Source of the DNA: Actinocrispum wychmicini
GTDB taxonomy: Bacteria; Actinomycetota; Actinomycetes; Mycobacteriales; Pseudonocardiaceae
Assembly (NCBI RefSeq): GCF_004345645.1
Contig: NZ_SLWS01000007.1
Span: forward strand, 496,001-560,000
Direction: 5' to 3'
Length of the DNA: 64,000 bases
Made by a program: the position numbers and the translations under genes. Below, one piece after another: positions 43,055 through 51,881 of the stretch. A model generated the notes under the pieces. That model did not search any database and had not been told where the DNA came from. It saw only the letters and a list, made by a program, of their open reading frames with translations. The first letter of the stretch is position 1; each line of letters begins with the position of its first letter.

Positions 43055-45466
43055 TCACTCGAACCGCTTCCACCGGTCGCCGGCGAAACGGGTGAGCGCC
43101 GCGTCGAGCTGTGCCGGCACCACACCCTTGGCTCCCAACGAGTACACAGCGACCCACCCGGTGGAGTTGACCCGTACCCAGGTGTCGAGTTCCACCGAGG
43201 GTGCTGGCCGGAGATGCAGCATGAACCCGCCGCTCCTGCCCGACGATGGCTCGAACTTGCGCACCGCGACTTCCTCGACGTCGGTCCAGCGGAACGTGAC
43301 CGTCCGGCGGCCAAAGCCCGCCTCGATCACCTCACTGGTCAGTCGCAGCTTGGCTTTTCGACTCACCAGGCGCACCGGCACCCAGCTGATCAGTGCGACG
43401 CCGCCCCAGGTCGCCCCGACGGACAGCCACATCTGGAGGTCGGCCCACGCACCGAGCTTGGCGATCACGACCACCGAACCACCGACCATCAGCAGGGCGA
43501 ACTTCCACCCGCCCAGCATCGTACCGCTGCCGTCGAGCCGTAACTCGTCCGGTTCGTACCGACCGACGGCCGGCGCGAAGTCCTTGTCGTTCCACACCGA
43601 CGCCAGCCGCTCGCGCAGAAGCGAATGCCGGAACTGGTACACACCACCGACCTGGCGCAACACTCCCACACGATGCGCGTCTTCAAGAAAGGTCAGTGCC
43701 GACAAGGGGAACCGCCGCATGACGGCCAGCGCCGCCTTCGTCAGCACCCATCGACCCCATGGGGACACCGTGACAGCCACCACGGCGACCCCCAGTCCGC
43801 CGATCAGTGCGATCCCGGACGCCGCGGCCCAGCCGTCGGTGGGCATCAGCCAGGCCGTCAGGCCGCCGATGAGCGGGCTGATCAGCAGCACCGTCAGCGC
43901 CGTAGTCGCCTGTTCGCCGCGCAACAATGCCCGGGGGCCAAGCGCCTGTGCCGACTGCACCGGTACGGTCAGGCCCACGACCAAGATCGCGGCAACGCCA
44001 TCGCCGATGACGACGATGCTCTGTCCTGGCGACAGGAACGATCCCACGGTGACCACGATCGCGAGCAACACGACCATGCCGGGCAGCCGTCCGCTCAGCC
44101 TCGGCCGCCGGGGCAGGTCACTTGTCCGCAGGCGCAGGACGAGGATGACCGCCTGTGCCATCGCGCCGGTCTTGAAGGCGACGTCGGCACCGATGGCGAG
44201 CTCGAACGACTGGACCGCGTCCGGGGTGGGGTACCACCCGGCGAGCAGAGTGATGGCCGGCGTCAAGCCGAAGCCGATCCCAGCCAGGACGGCCAGGTCG
44301 AGCAGGGTGAACTGACTCAGGTTCCACCACTCGATCTCCCTGCTGCGCGAGCGCATCAGGTGCGCCGCCAAGAACGCCAGCCACCGTTGGGCCCGTCGCG
44401 GGCCCCAGTCCCGAGCCGGCCTCGGCTGATGCGGTGACCTCGGGCCGGTGCGGAAGACCGCTGGTACCAGTGCGTCGAGCAGCCGCCGTTCGATCGTCGA
44501 CACATCGGGAAACCGCTGCGCGTCAAGCAGTTCGACCGGATCGTTCGCGCTGGTGGTGTACACCGTCCTGGCCAGCCACAGCATCAGCGGCGACTCGAAC
44601 GTCTTCGCGACCGGACCAGCCGGATTCCCGACCAGTTCGGACAACACCGGTTCCCACCGCGCCAACAATCGTGGTTGCGACGTCCTGCGCAGGTAGCCGG
44701 CCGCCGGTTCGGCCGCCACAGGTTGCGCGCGGATCACCGCCGCCGCCCCCAGCACGCTCTTGTCGGCGACGGCGTTGGCGTACTCGGCCGCCCGACAGGT
44801 GAGGATCACCGGTGAGCCGTCGCCAAGAGCCCTGTTGAGTGCGGCCAGCGCCTCCTCGAGCAGCAGTTCCGGCATCTCGTCGATGCCGTCCAGCACCGGG
44901 ATGACTTCGCGGTCGCGGACCAGTTCCCGGATCCGGTCGCGGGTGAGGTCGTCGCCCTGCTCCAGGTACTCCTCGGTGATGCGGCGACCCAGCCAGGCGT
45001 CGAAGTGCTCCCTGCCCGGATCCCACGACGACGCGAGCAGGACCACGGGAACCGGCTGGCCGGCCGTGCGGTCGCGGAGCAGTTCCAGGGTCAGCAGGAT
45101 CGCCAGCGAGGTCTTGCCGGACCCGGGCGCGCCGATGATCACCAGCCGCTGGTCGGGCATCGTGCGGAACGCGTTCGCGAGGTCGCCCAACCCGCCGGCC
45201 GCCGTGACCCGCACGTTTTCCTGGTGATCGGCGACGGACCAGTCCGCGACCCAGCGCACCGCGAGTGCCCCAGCGCCCGCGAGACCGCGCGTCACCGCCT
45301 CGTCGCGCCATTGCGCCCGCACCACCTTGGCGAGGTCCGTGGCCGCCCTGCCCTGCGGCGACTCGGTGACTGTCTGGAACACGACGTCCCCGATGATGTC
45401 CCGGGCCTGGATGACGTAGGTCGCGTTCCCCGTGAACTGGTTATGGACATCCCCCACGACCTTCAT
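43055..45466 (-). CDS. Membrane NACHT/STAND ATPase with an amyloid-signalling-like N-terminus
   Basis: This 803-residue protein opens with a short beta-rich motif (TYVIQARDIIGDVVF, residues about 16-30) like the Q-A-x-x-I-x-G-x-V repeats before many actinobacterial STAND proteins. These have been proposed as bacterial amyloid signalling sequences. A NACHT ATPase follows, with Walker A IIGAPGSGKTS, Walker B VIPVLDGIDEMPE and VILTCRAAEY. About eight hydrophobic segments come next, then a C-terminal PH-like domain (RLTSEVIEAGFGRR, TVTFRWTDVEEV). It resembles immune or signalling ATPases anchored in the membrane. The ATG at 45466 is preferred, though a GTG nine bases earlier is possible. It reads away from the flavoprotein gene. 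Confidence 0.8.
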   Translation of the reverse strand: MKVVGDVHNQFTGNATYVIQARDIIGDVVFQTVTESPQGRAATDLAKVVRAQWRDEAVTRGLAGAGALAVRWVADWSVADHQENVRVTAAGGLGDLANAFRTMPDQRLVIIGAPGSGKTSLAILLTLELLRDRTAGQPVPVVLLASSWDPGREHFDAWLGRRITEEYLEQGDDLTRDRIRELVRDREVIPVLDGIDEMPELLLEEALAALNRALGDGSPVILTCRAAEYANAVADKSVLGAAAVIRAQPVAAEPAAGYLRRTSQPRLLARWEPVLSELVGNPAGPVAKTFESPLMLWLARTVYTTSANDPVELLDAQRFPDVSTIERRLLDALVPAVFRTGPRSPHQPRPARDWGPRRAQRWLAFLAAHLMRSRSREIEWWNLSQFTLLDLAVLAGIGFGLTPAITLLAGWYPTPDAVQSFELAIGADVAFKTGAMAQAVILVLRLRTSDLPRRPRLSGRLPGMVVLLAIVVTVGSFLSPGQSIVVIGDGVAAILVVGLTVPVQSAQALGPRALLRGEQATTALTVLLISPLIGGLTAWLMPTDGWAAASGIALIGGLGVAVVAVTVSPWGRWVLTKAALAVMRRFPLSALTFLEDAHRVGVLRQVGGVYQFRHSLLRERLASVWNDKDFAPAVGRYEPDELRLDGSGTMLGGWKFALLMVGGSVVVIAKLGAWADLQMWLSVGATWGGVALISWVPVRLVSRKAKLRLTSEVIEAGFGRRTVTFRWTDVEEVAVRKFEPSSGRSGGFMLHLRPAPSVELDTWVRVNSTGWVAVYSLGAKGVVPAQLDAALTRFAGDRWKRFE

Positions 45467-45604
45467 GCTTACCACTGCGACCAGGAACGAACCAGTGCGT
45501 GGCCCTTGGATCCGGCATTCTCAGTGGCTGGGTTCGCGATCGGCGTGGTACGTCTTCACCGACCACATCCCACTGGTCCGGACCTTGCTGGAGGACACAC
45601 CCCC

Positions 45605-46963
45605 ATGGACACCTCGCTCGACACCGGCCCTTTCCAGGGTGACCTGGTCCGCCCCGGCGACCCCGGCTACGAGCAGGCACGCAAGGTCTGGAACCTGGCG
45701 GTCGACCGGCACCCGGCCGGCGTGGCCCGCTGTCATACCACCGAGGACGTCGTGGCCGCACTGGATCTCGCGCGGCGCGCGAACCTCGCGGTGTCCGTAC
45801 GCGGCGGCGGACACAGCTTTCCCGGTTTCTCCACCACCGATGGCGGGCTGGTGCTCGATCTCAGCCCGATGCACAGGATCCTCGTTGACGCCGCCGACCG
45901 GATCGCCACAGTTCAGCCCGGCGTCCGATGGGGCCAACTCACCGATGCGACCGCCGCCCACGGGCTGGTCGGTGTCGGCGGACACGTGGCCGACGTGGGT
46001 GTCATCGGCCTGTTGCTCGGCGGCGGGAACGGCTGGCTCGTCCGTTCCTTCGGCCTCGCGTGCGACAACCTGGTGTCGGCCGAGGTGGTCACCGCCGACG
46101 GCCAGGTGGTGACGGCGAACGCCGACGAGAACCCGGACTTGTTCTGGGGGTTACGCGGTGGCGGCGGCAACTTCGGCATCGTCACCCAGGCCACCCTGCG
46201 TCTGCACCCGCTGACGGACCTGCTCGGCGGGATGCTCCTGTACCGGCTGGAAGACGCTGCCGAAGTGCTGCGTTTCATCGCCACGTTCGACGCGCCCACC
46301 GACCTCAACGTCGCTCCGGCGATCCTCGCCGCGCCCGAAGCCCCGTTCGTCCCCGTGGACCTGCACGGCAAGCCCGTGCTGGCGGTCGCCGTCTGCTATG
46401 TCGGCGCCATCGCCGACGGCGAACAGGCGCTCGTGCCACTACGGGCACTGATGACCCCGGTCGCGGACCTGGTCCAGCCCACGTCCTTCCGGGACCTGCA
46501 GCACTTCTTCGACCCCCAGGGCGAGAGCACCCCGTATCACATGCGCTCGCACATCGGCGGCCCGATCACCGACGACCTCATCGCCGCCATGCTCGACTTC
46601 GGTGGCCGCTTCACCTCGCCCGGCAACATCACGCTACTGCTCCCGATGGGCGGTGCAGCGGCCGCCGTCCCGCCGGACGCCACCGCGTTCCGGCACCGCG
46701 ACGGCTCGTACGTGATGGAGATCGCGGCCGCGTGGCAGCCGGACGACCCGGCACCCGACACCCATCGGTCCTGGGCCGACGGACTCTGGGCGGCGGCCCG
46801 GCCATGGGCGACCGGAGTGGAGGTCAACCACCTCGCCGACGAGGGACTGGACCGGGTCCGGGCCGCCTACGGCGACAACTTCCCACGGCTCGCCGAACTC
46901 AAACGCACCTGGGACCCACAGAACGTCTTCCACCTCAACCAGAACATCCCGCCCGCTGGATGA
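45605..46963 (+). CDS. BBE-type FAD-linked oxidoreductase
   Basis: This 452-residue protein belongs to the PCMH/berberine-bridge flavoprotein family. The FAD is probably bound through His70 in VRGGGHSFPGFS. The second attachment Cys of bicovalent members is absent: the loop is GGHVADVG at 125-132. So a single covalent link is likely. The C-terminal BBE segment is present (RVRAAYGDNFPRLAELKRTW). Relatives oxidise sugars, alkaloids or polyketide intermediates. GGAGGA stands about 10 bases before the ATG. It ends 10 bases from the convergent sigma factor gene. Substrate unknown. Confidence 0.9.
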   Translation: MDTSLDTGPFQGDLVRPGDPGYEQARKVWNLAVDRHPAGVARCHTTEDVVAALDLARRANLAVSVRGGGHSFPGFSTTDGGLVLDLSPMHRILVDAADRIATVQPGVRWGQLTDATAAHGLVGVGGHVADVGVIGLLLGGGNGWLVRSFGLACDNLVSAEVVTADGQVVTANADENPDLFWGLRGGGGNFGIVTQATLRLHPLTDLLGGMLLYRLEDAAEVLRFIATFDAPTDLNVAPAILAAPEAPFVPVDLHGKPVLAVAVCYVGAIADGEQALVPLRALMTPVADLVQPTSFRDLQHFFDPQGESTPYHMRSHIGGPITDDLIAAMLDFGGRFTSPGNITLLLPMGGAAAAVPPDATAFRHRDGSYVMEIAAAWQPDDPAPDTHRSWADGLWAAARPWATGVEVNHLADEGLDRVRAAYGDNFPRLAELKRTWDPQNVFHLNQNIPPAG

Positions 46964-46972
46964 CGGCGGGTG

Positions 46973-47890
46973 TCACTCCGTTGTCCAGGGCCGGAGTTTC
47001 TCGGGGTTGCGGACCGCCCAGATGTGTTTGATCTTCTCTCCGGTGACGTCGAACGCCATCACCGTCAAGGTGCGGCCCTCGTGCTGAACCACCAGACCGG
47101 GCTGACCGTTGACCGTGCGTTCCAGGAGCGTCAAGTCGGGCACCAGGCCGGCGAAGTCGACCAGCGCGCGGGCGACCTGCTCGCCGCCGTCGATCGGGTG
47201 CAGCTTGGCGGGCACGACGCCGCCGCCGTCGCTGATCACGGTGGCGTCCGGGTCGAGCAGGCCGATGAGGGCGTTGATGTCCTTGGCTTCCCATGCCTGC
47301 TTGAAGTTCCGGACGATGGCGGCGCTCCGCGCCGCCGGCGTCGTGGGTGCCTGCGATGTGCGGATGCGGCGACGGGCCGAGGAGGCGAGCTGGCGGCAGG
47401 CCGCCGGGGAGCGGCCGACGATCTCGGCGACGTCGGTGAACGGGTAGCGGAACACGTCGTGCAGGATGAACGTGACGCGCTCGGCCGGGGTCATCGCTTC
47501 GAGCAGGACAAGGAAGGCCATGCTGACCGACTCGTCGAGGGTGATTCGGTCGGCCGGGTCGGCGGTACCTGACCATTCGGCGTGGTCAGGCAGTGGCTCC
47601 GGGATCCATTCGCCCACGTAGCTTTCCCGCCGGACCCGGGCCGAGCCGAGCAGGTCGAGGCAGACCCGGCTGGCGACCGTGGTCAGCCAGCCACCGGGCG
47701 ACTCGATGGCGTCCCGCTGCCGCGGGGACATGGCGTACCAGCGGGTGTAGGTCTCCTGGACGACATCCTCGGCGTCGGCCAGGGAGCCGAGCATCCGGTA
47801 GGCGAGATTGATCAGCTGACGCCGCTCGCTCACGACCGCGGGCAGGCTGGGGTCGGGCTGGGCGTGTCCTGACTCGGGTGGGGTGGTCAT
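46973..47890 (-). CDS. ECF41-type RNA polymerase sigma factor with SnoaL-like C-terminus
   Basis: This 305-residue extracytoplasmic-function sigma factor has region 2 (NLAYRMLGSLADAEDVVQET), a linker with WIPEPL, and region 4 (VFRYPFTDVAEIVGRSPAAC). A SnoaL-like C-terminal extension carries the ECF41 hallmarks DGGG and NPEKL. In ECF41 factors this extension replaces an anti-sigma factor and regulates activity from within. The divergent neighbour is the classic ECF41 partner (carboxymuconolactone decarboxylase-like). Promoter-like elements matching the ECF41 consensus face both genes in the gap. Confidence 0.93.
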   Translation of the reverse strand: MTTPPESGHAQPDPSLPAVVSERRQLINLAYRMLGSLADAEDVVQETYTRWYAMSPRQRDAIESPGGWLTTVASRVCLDLLGSARVRRESYVGEWIPEPLPDHAEWSGTADPADRITLDESVSMAFLVLLEAMTPAERVTFILHDVFRYPFTDVAEIVGRSPAACRQLASSARRRIRTSQAPTTPAARSAAIVRNFKQAWEAKDINALIGLLDPDATVISDGGGVVPAKLHPIDGGEQVARALVDFAGLVPDLTLLERTVNGQPGLVVQHEGRTLTVMAFDVTGEKIKHIWAVRNPEKLRPWTTE

Positions 47891-47924
47891 GGCTCCCTCT
47901 CCTCGCGTGTGCCCTCACCTGTTC

Positions 47925-47951
47925 GACGAAACACGGCACCGAACTGTGACG
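47925..47951 (-). promoter_or_regulatory. Predicted ECF41 promoter for the sigma factor gene
   Basis: On the minus strand CGTCACA (47945-47951) and CGTC (47925-47928) are separated by exactly 16 bases. The known ECF41 promoter is TGTCACA-N16-CGTC, so one base differs. This predicts autoregulation. Confidence 0.6.
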
Positions 47952-47973
47952 TGGCGCCCACCTGACCTGGCGG

Positions 47974-48000
47974 CCTCACATTCCGCGGGCCTGGGTCGTC
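47974..48000 (+). promoter_or_regulatory. Predicted ECF41 promoter for the partner gene
   Basis: On the plus strand CCTCACA (47974-47980) and CGTC (47997-48000) are separated by exactly 16 bases, as in the divergent promoter. Two bases of the -35 differ from the ECF41 consensus. It drives the gene starting at 48046. Confidence 0.55.
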
Positions 48001-48045
48001 GGACTGGTGACACACAACCGAGACCCCGGAAAAGGAAGACTCGCC

Positions 48046-48552
48046 ATGTCCACACCCACGACCAGCAAGCAGGACAACCAACGGTCGCGTCTGCCCGACC
48101 CTACCCAGTTGATTCCCGAGGTGGCGGAGGTCGCCGCGGCCACCGTCAAGGCCATCGCCAACGGTTCGATTCCGCAGACCACCATCGGCCTGGTCCAGCT
48201 GCGCGCCGGCCAGATCGTCGGCAGCACCTACCACACCGTCGCGCGAACAGACAGCCTCCGCGAAGCCGGCGAAACAGAACAGCGCATCACCGCCGTAGCG
48301 TCATGGCGGGACGCCCCCTTCTTCACCGACGCCGAACGGGTCGCGCTGGAACTCGTGGAGGCCGTCCTCACCCCGAACCCCTCCGGCCAGCGCGTTCCCG
48401 ACGAGCTGGTCGCCCGAGCGTCCGCCCACTACGACGACAAGGCGCTCTGGACGCTCACCCTGGTGATCAGCCAGATCTTCTACTTCATCCCGGTCGCCCT
48501 CATCGCCCAGCCCATCCCCGGTATGCCCTTCGGACAGAACTACACCAGGTGA
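48046..48552 (+). CDS. Carboxymuconolactone decarboxylase/AhpD-like protein lacking its active-site cysteines
   Basis: This 168-residue helical protein is of the AhpD/CMD fold and is the usual partner gene of ECF41 sigma factors. The backbone is clear: LRAGQIVGS, then LREAGETEQRITAVASWRDAPFF. The catalytic C-x-x-C-x-x-x-H signature is lost: positions 60, 63 and 67 are Ser, His and Arg (GSTYHTVAR). It is therefore unlikely to act as a thiol peroxidase and may be a binding or signalling protein. The ATG at 48046 has AAAGGAAGA upstream and lies 45 bases past a predicted ECF41 promoter. Confidence 0.85.
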   Translation: MSTPTTSKQDNQRSRLPDPTQLIPEVAEVAAATVKAIANGSIPQTTIGLVQLRAGQIVGSTYHTVARTDSLREAGETEQRITAVASWRDAPFFTDAERVALELVEAVLTPNPSGQRVPDELVARASAHYDDKALWTLTLVISQIFYFIPVALIAQPIPGMPFGQNYTR

Positions 48553-48581
48553 CACCCGCCAGGCCCAGGCCCTGCACTGCC

Positions 48582-51305
48582 CTACAAGAGATCGAGGTTG
48601 ACAGTGCGGTTCATCTCGGCGATCCGTTGGGCGTGGTAACGGATGCTCGGGTGGATGTCCCGGGCGTCCGGTGGCAGGGCTTGGGCCTGGTCCTTGATTT
48701 TGTCGGTCAGGGCTTGCTGGTCTTCGCGGGTCAGCTTGAGGACCGCGCCGGTGACGCTGGCCGCGCCAAGCACCCGCAGACCGCCGTACGCGTCCCGCAG
48801 GCCGTTGAGTTCGTGGCGGTCAGGGCCGAGTACTCCGTACAGGCGGGTTTCGGTGCCGATCAACGCAGCCGCACCGCCGGGATAGTCGGCCTCCTGGCCG
48901 ATGGTGTAGACGATCCGGGTGAAGGTGGCCGGGCGGTCCTGGGCGTCGGTGGTGCGGAAGCGGCCGTCGGTGGTGTAGCGGACGGTGACGGGTAGGTCGG
49001 TGGTCCGGATGGTGGCGTCCCAGATGGGAAGTGCGAAGGCGCCGATCTCGGGCAGTGTGTTGCGCCGGTTGAACCCGCCGTTGACGAAACTGAGATCCCG
49101 TTCGATCTCCGCCCGGCGCGCCCGGTCGGCGTCGTTCCACTGTAGACGGAGGCCCTTCGGGTCGAGTGCGCCCGGTGGCCCCTGGGGGTAGTCGGTCCCG
49201 AGCTTCGCCCGGCGTGCTCCCCAAGTGACCTGCCGGGTGGCATAACGTGCTTGCTCCACTTCGGACGCTCCACCCGCGCCGCCACCGACGACAAGCAGTT
49301 CGTCGGTGGGCCGATAGCTGGCGCTGGTGTTCTCCCCGCCGAACTGGACGCGGTGCTCTCGGACCAGTGCGTCCAGCCGGGCCAGTACCGTGGCCGACAG
49401 TGTGCCGCGGTCAACGGGTTCTCCCGTGCTGGTCAGGATGACGTCAGTGGTGACCGGGTGGACCGAGTACGGCGAATCAGGCTCCGGCACGAACCTGGGG
49501 TCACGGTAGCCGGCGGGCAGGAAGCCGAGCCGGGCCCGCAGTGTGGGGTCCAGGGTGGCCGGGTCGACCTGTGTCCCGGACGGGTCGTAGGTCGCCTGAG
49601 TGCCCGGGTCCACCGAGTACCCGGTGTCCGGGTCGGACACCCGCCGTTCGGTGGGCCGGCCCTGGGGGTCAAGGAGAAACGGGTCGTAGAGCTTCTGCGG
49701 TATGCCATCGACATTGCGGACGCCGAGCAGCCAGCTGGTCTCCGCGGGCAGCTGGCCGGTGTAGACGTGTCCGGCCGGGTCAAGGACGTGGATGTCACCC
49801 GACGGGTCGACCGCGGTCTGGTAGCCGGTCCGCGGGTCGACGAAGGTGCGGCCGGCGAGGCTCACTGCCTGCGGGATCCTGGCTGGCCCAAGCCCGGTCG
49901 CCAGGTCCAGCGAGTGCGCGTACAGCTCCCGGCCGTCGCTGGTCGTCAAGCGGTAGCGCGCGCCCGCGGGCCAGCTCGCGCCGGCAGGTTTGGTTTCGAC
50001 CTTGGTTGCCAGTGTCCGGTAAGTGGGCATGCCCGCCAGCGCTCGGGCCACGCCGACCGCCCGGCCGAACGCGGTGGAGAAGACGAAGTCGTCGCGGTCC
50101 TCGGCGAAATCGGCCGGCTGGAACGGAGCGCCTGGCAGCTCGTTGTCCATCGCGGGCTGGGTGAGCCGGAAGTCCCCCAGGTTGTTGACCACGCCGGAGC
50201 CGCTGGCCACGGCCAGCACCGAAGGCGTGTCACCACTGGTGTTCGTCAGCGGGGGCAGGGTGAGGTAGTCGACGGTGGCCGCCCACCCGCTGCCGACGAT
50301 CACGTGTGGGATGACAGGCAGGTTGGGGTACTTGGCGTTGAGCGAGTTGGTCAGGTCGGCGTCCGCGTCGGCTCGTTGGGCGATCGTCTGGTCCGCCGCG
50401 GCCCGCAAGGCCCGGTGCTGGCAGTCCCGCTCGGCGCGGATGTCACGGAGTGCTGCCTGTGAGTCCGTCTTTCCGGCGAGGGCCAACACTTTGTCGAGGC
50501 TGGCGGCCGAGTCCGGGCGCAGTGCGCGGATCGACGCGGCGCGTGCCTCGGCGGCGGCAGTGCCGACCAGGGGTGCGTTGCCCGCCATCTGGTGCACCGG
50601 GTGCTCGGGATCCTGGTCGAGCAGGCCCAGCGCCATCGCCTCGCCCAGCGCGACGTTCTTCACCTTGGCGTCGGCCCGCGGCAGTTGGTCACCCAGCAGC
50701 TTCAGCGCGGTGACCTGGCCGAAATCCTTGGGGCTGAACGGTATTCGGCCATCTGGGCCGGCGGTGGTCAGCACGCCTTCGGTCAGCCCGCTGGTGACGT
50801 CTGGTCGCCGCTGGTTCGCTCGGTCGGTGACGACGACGGCGACCTCGGTGAGCCGGGCGGCGACCGCGTGCCGGATCAGGTCGGCCGCTGCCCGGTCAGA
50901 GACGCGTACCACGGCCTCGTCAGGGCCGAGCATGTGGACGGTCGCCACCGGCGCGTACGGCAGGCCACCGGGCATGCGCACCGGCTCCACCCGGATCGTG
51001 AAGGCGCTTGGGCCGTTCGGGATGACCACGTGGCCGTCCACAACCTGTGCGCCTGGCGGAAGTGCACCGCCTGTCAGGGCGGATTCGATGGCAGCAGCCG
51101 TGCGGGCGGCGCTTGCCTGGCTGAGTTCCTTGCCACCGAAGTCGAGCCCGGCCGATGCGTGCGCGATCGGCCCTGCGCCGGCACAGGCGTCCACGGGGGC
51201 GAGGGCACGAGCCGTCGGCGGGCGTGGTCCAGTGAGCAGGATGCCGGCCGCACACCACAGGACGAGCGCACGCAACCACCATCGGGAACTATGGCGCACC
51301 TGCAT
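48582..51305 (-). CDS. Large exported protein with embedded Rossmann-like motif and D-P repeat segments
   Basis: This 907-residue protein has a signal peptide-like start (RWWLRALVLWCAAGILLTG). I do not recognise the family. A middle region has three loosely repeated segments built on DP(R/D)TGY and V-D-P (GYQTAVDPSG, GYSVDPGTQATYDPSG, and a third near YSVHPVTT). Near residue 660 a dinucleotide-binding signature appears: ELLVVGGGAGGASEVEQARY. A long alpha/beta C-terminal part follows (NGGFNRRNTLPEIGAFALPI, YGGLRVLGAAS). A secreted FAD- or NAD-binding-like domain would be unusual. Start choice is uncertain (ATG 51305 or GTG 51299, both close to AAGGAG). It ends 29 bases from the convergent AhpD-like gene. 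Confidence 0.7.
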   Translation of the reverse strand: MQVRHSSRWWLRALVLWCAAGILLTGPRPPTARALAPVDACAGAGPIAHASAGLDFGGKELSQASAARTAAAIESALTGGALPPGAQVVDGHVVIPNGPSAFTIRVEPVRMPGGLPYAPVATVHMLGPDEAVVRVSDRAAADLIRHAVAARLTEVAVVVTDRANQRRPDVTSGLTEGVLTTAGPDGRIPFSPKDFGQVTALKLLGDQLPRADAKVKNVALGEAMALGLLDQDPEHPVHQMAGNAPLVGTAAAEARAASIRALRPDSAASLDKVLALAGKTDSQAALRDIRAERDCQHRALRAAADQTIAQRADADADLTNSLNAKYPNLPVIPHVIVGSGWAATVDYLTLPPLTNTSGDTPSVLAVASGSGVVNNLGDFRLTQPAMDNELPGAPFQPADFAEDRDDFVFSTAFGRAVGVARALAGMPTYRTLATKVETKPAGASWPAGARYRLTTSDGRELYAHSLDLATGLGPARIPQAVSLAGRTFVDPRTGYQTAVDPSGDIHVLDPAGHVYTGQLPAETSWLLGVRNVDGIPQKLYDPFLLDPQGRPTERRVSDPDTGYSVDPGTQATYDPSGTQVDPATLDPTLRARLGFLPAGYRDPRFVPEPDSPYSVHPVTTDVILTSTGEPVDRGTLSATVLARLDALVREHRVQFGGENTSASYRPTDELLVVGGGAGGASEVEQARYATRQVTWGARRAKLGTDYPQGPPGALDPKGLRLQWNDADRARRAEIERDLSFVNGGFNRRNTLPEIGAFALPIWDATIRTTDLPVTVRYTTDGRFRTTDAQDRPATFTRIVYTIGQEADYPGGAAALIGTETRLYGVLGPDRHELNGLRDAYGGLRVLGAASVTGAVLKLTREDQQALTDKIKDQAQALPPDARDIHPSIRYHAQRIAEMNRTVNLDLL

Positions 51306-51316
51306 GAACTCCTTGA

Positions 51317-51754
51317 CTACTGTTGCTCGGCGATCCACGACTCGGTGGGATAGCTGTCACAGCTGGTGGTGTAGACGTATCCGTCGCCGTCGGCCAGGCA
51401 GGCCCCGGTGTACGGGTTGAACAACCAGTTGCGGTCCTGGTCGTCCCACTGCTGCCGCGGGTTGCCGTCGCACTCGACCGCGACTGCGTCGCCGTTGCCG
51501 TTGTTCTGGAGGCACAGGCCGGTCATGGGATTTTGGGCCGACCCCGAGCCGTTGGAAAGCCAAGTCTGGTTCGGCGCGCCAGTGCAGGGGTTCGCGTAGA
51601 GGTCTCCGCCGTCCTGAACCTCCAGGCAGTTGTCGGTGTCGACGTTGCGGAGCTGGACGGGGTAGAGCGGCAGGGTTGCCGCCGTGGCCGCCGGCGCCGC
51701 GGCACCGGCAGCCACCACAGCGGCCAGACCGACCAGAACCCTGGACAGACGCAT
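51317..51754 (-). CDS. Secreted ricin-type beta-trefoil lectin
   Basis: This 145-residue protein has a clear signal peptide (residues 1 to about 25: RLSRVLVGLAAVVAAGAAAP), followed by a single beta-trefoil. The three subdomain marks are NQTWLSNG, RQQWDDQ and ESWIAEQQ, with paired Cys residues (NCLEV, NPCTG, GLCLQ, VECDG). It probably binds galactose-like or other glycans outside the cell without an attached enzyme. GGAAGG precedes the ATG at 51754. It lies 11 bases upstream of the large exported protein gene on the same strand, so the two may be co-expressed. Confidence 0.88.
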   Translation of the reverse strand: MRLSRVLVGLAAVVAAGAAAPAATAATLPLYPVQLRNVDTDNCLEVQDGGDLYANPCTGAPNQTWLSNGSGSAQNPMTGLCLQNNGNGDAVAVECDGNPRQQWDDQDRNWLFNPYTGACLADGDGYVYTTSCDSYPTESWIAEQQ

Positions 51755-51881
51755 GGAAACACCTTCCGGATCGGGGCGGGCCGGCGACCACACCTCCCAC
51801 CATTCCTAACATCGGTGGGAACGCCGCAACACCAACGCCACTCGATCGTGTGCCACCGGCACGGGCGTCCAAAAAGGACGT

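Noticed and set aside
41886..44315. An 809-codon plus-strand open frame
   Set aside because: Mostly antisense to the formamidase and NACHT genes. Only the short carboxylesterase piece around 42780-42840 within it is real coding sequence.
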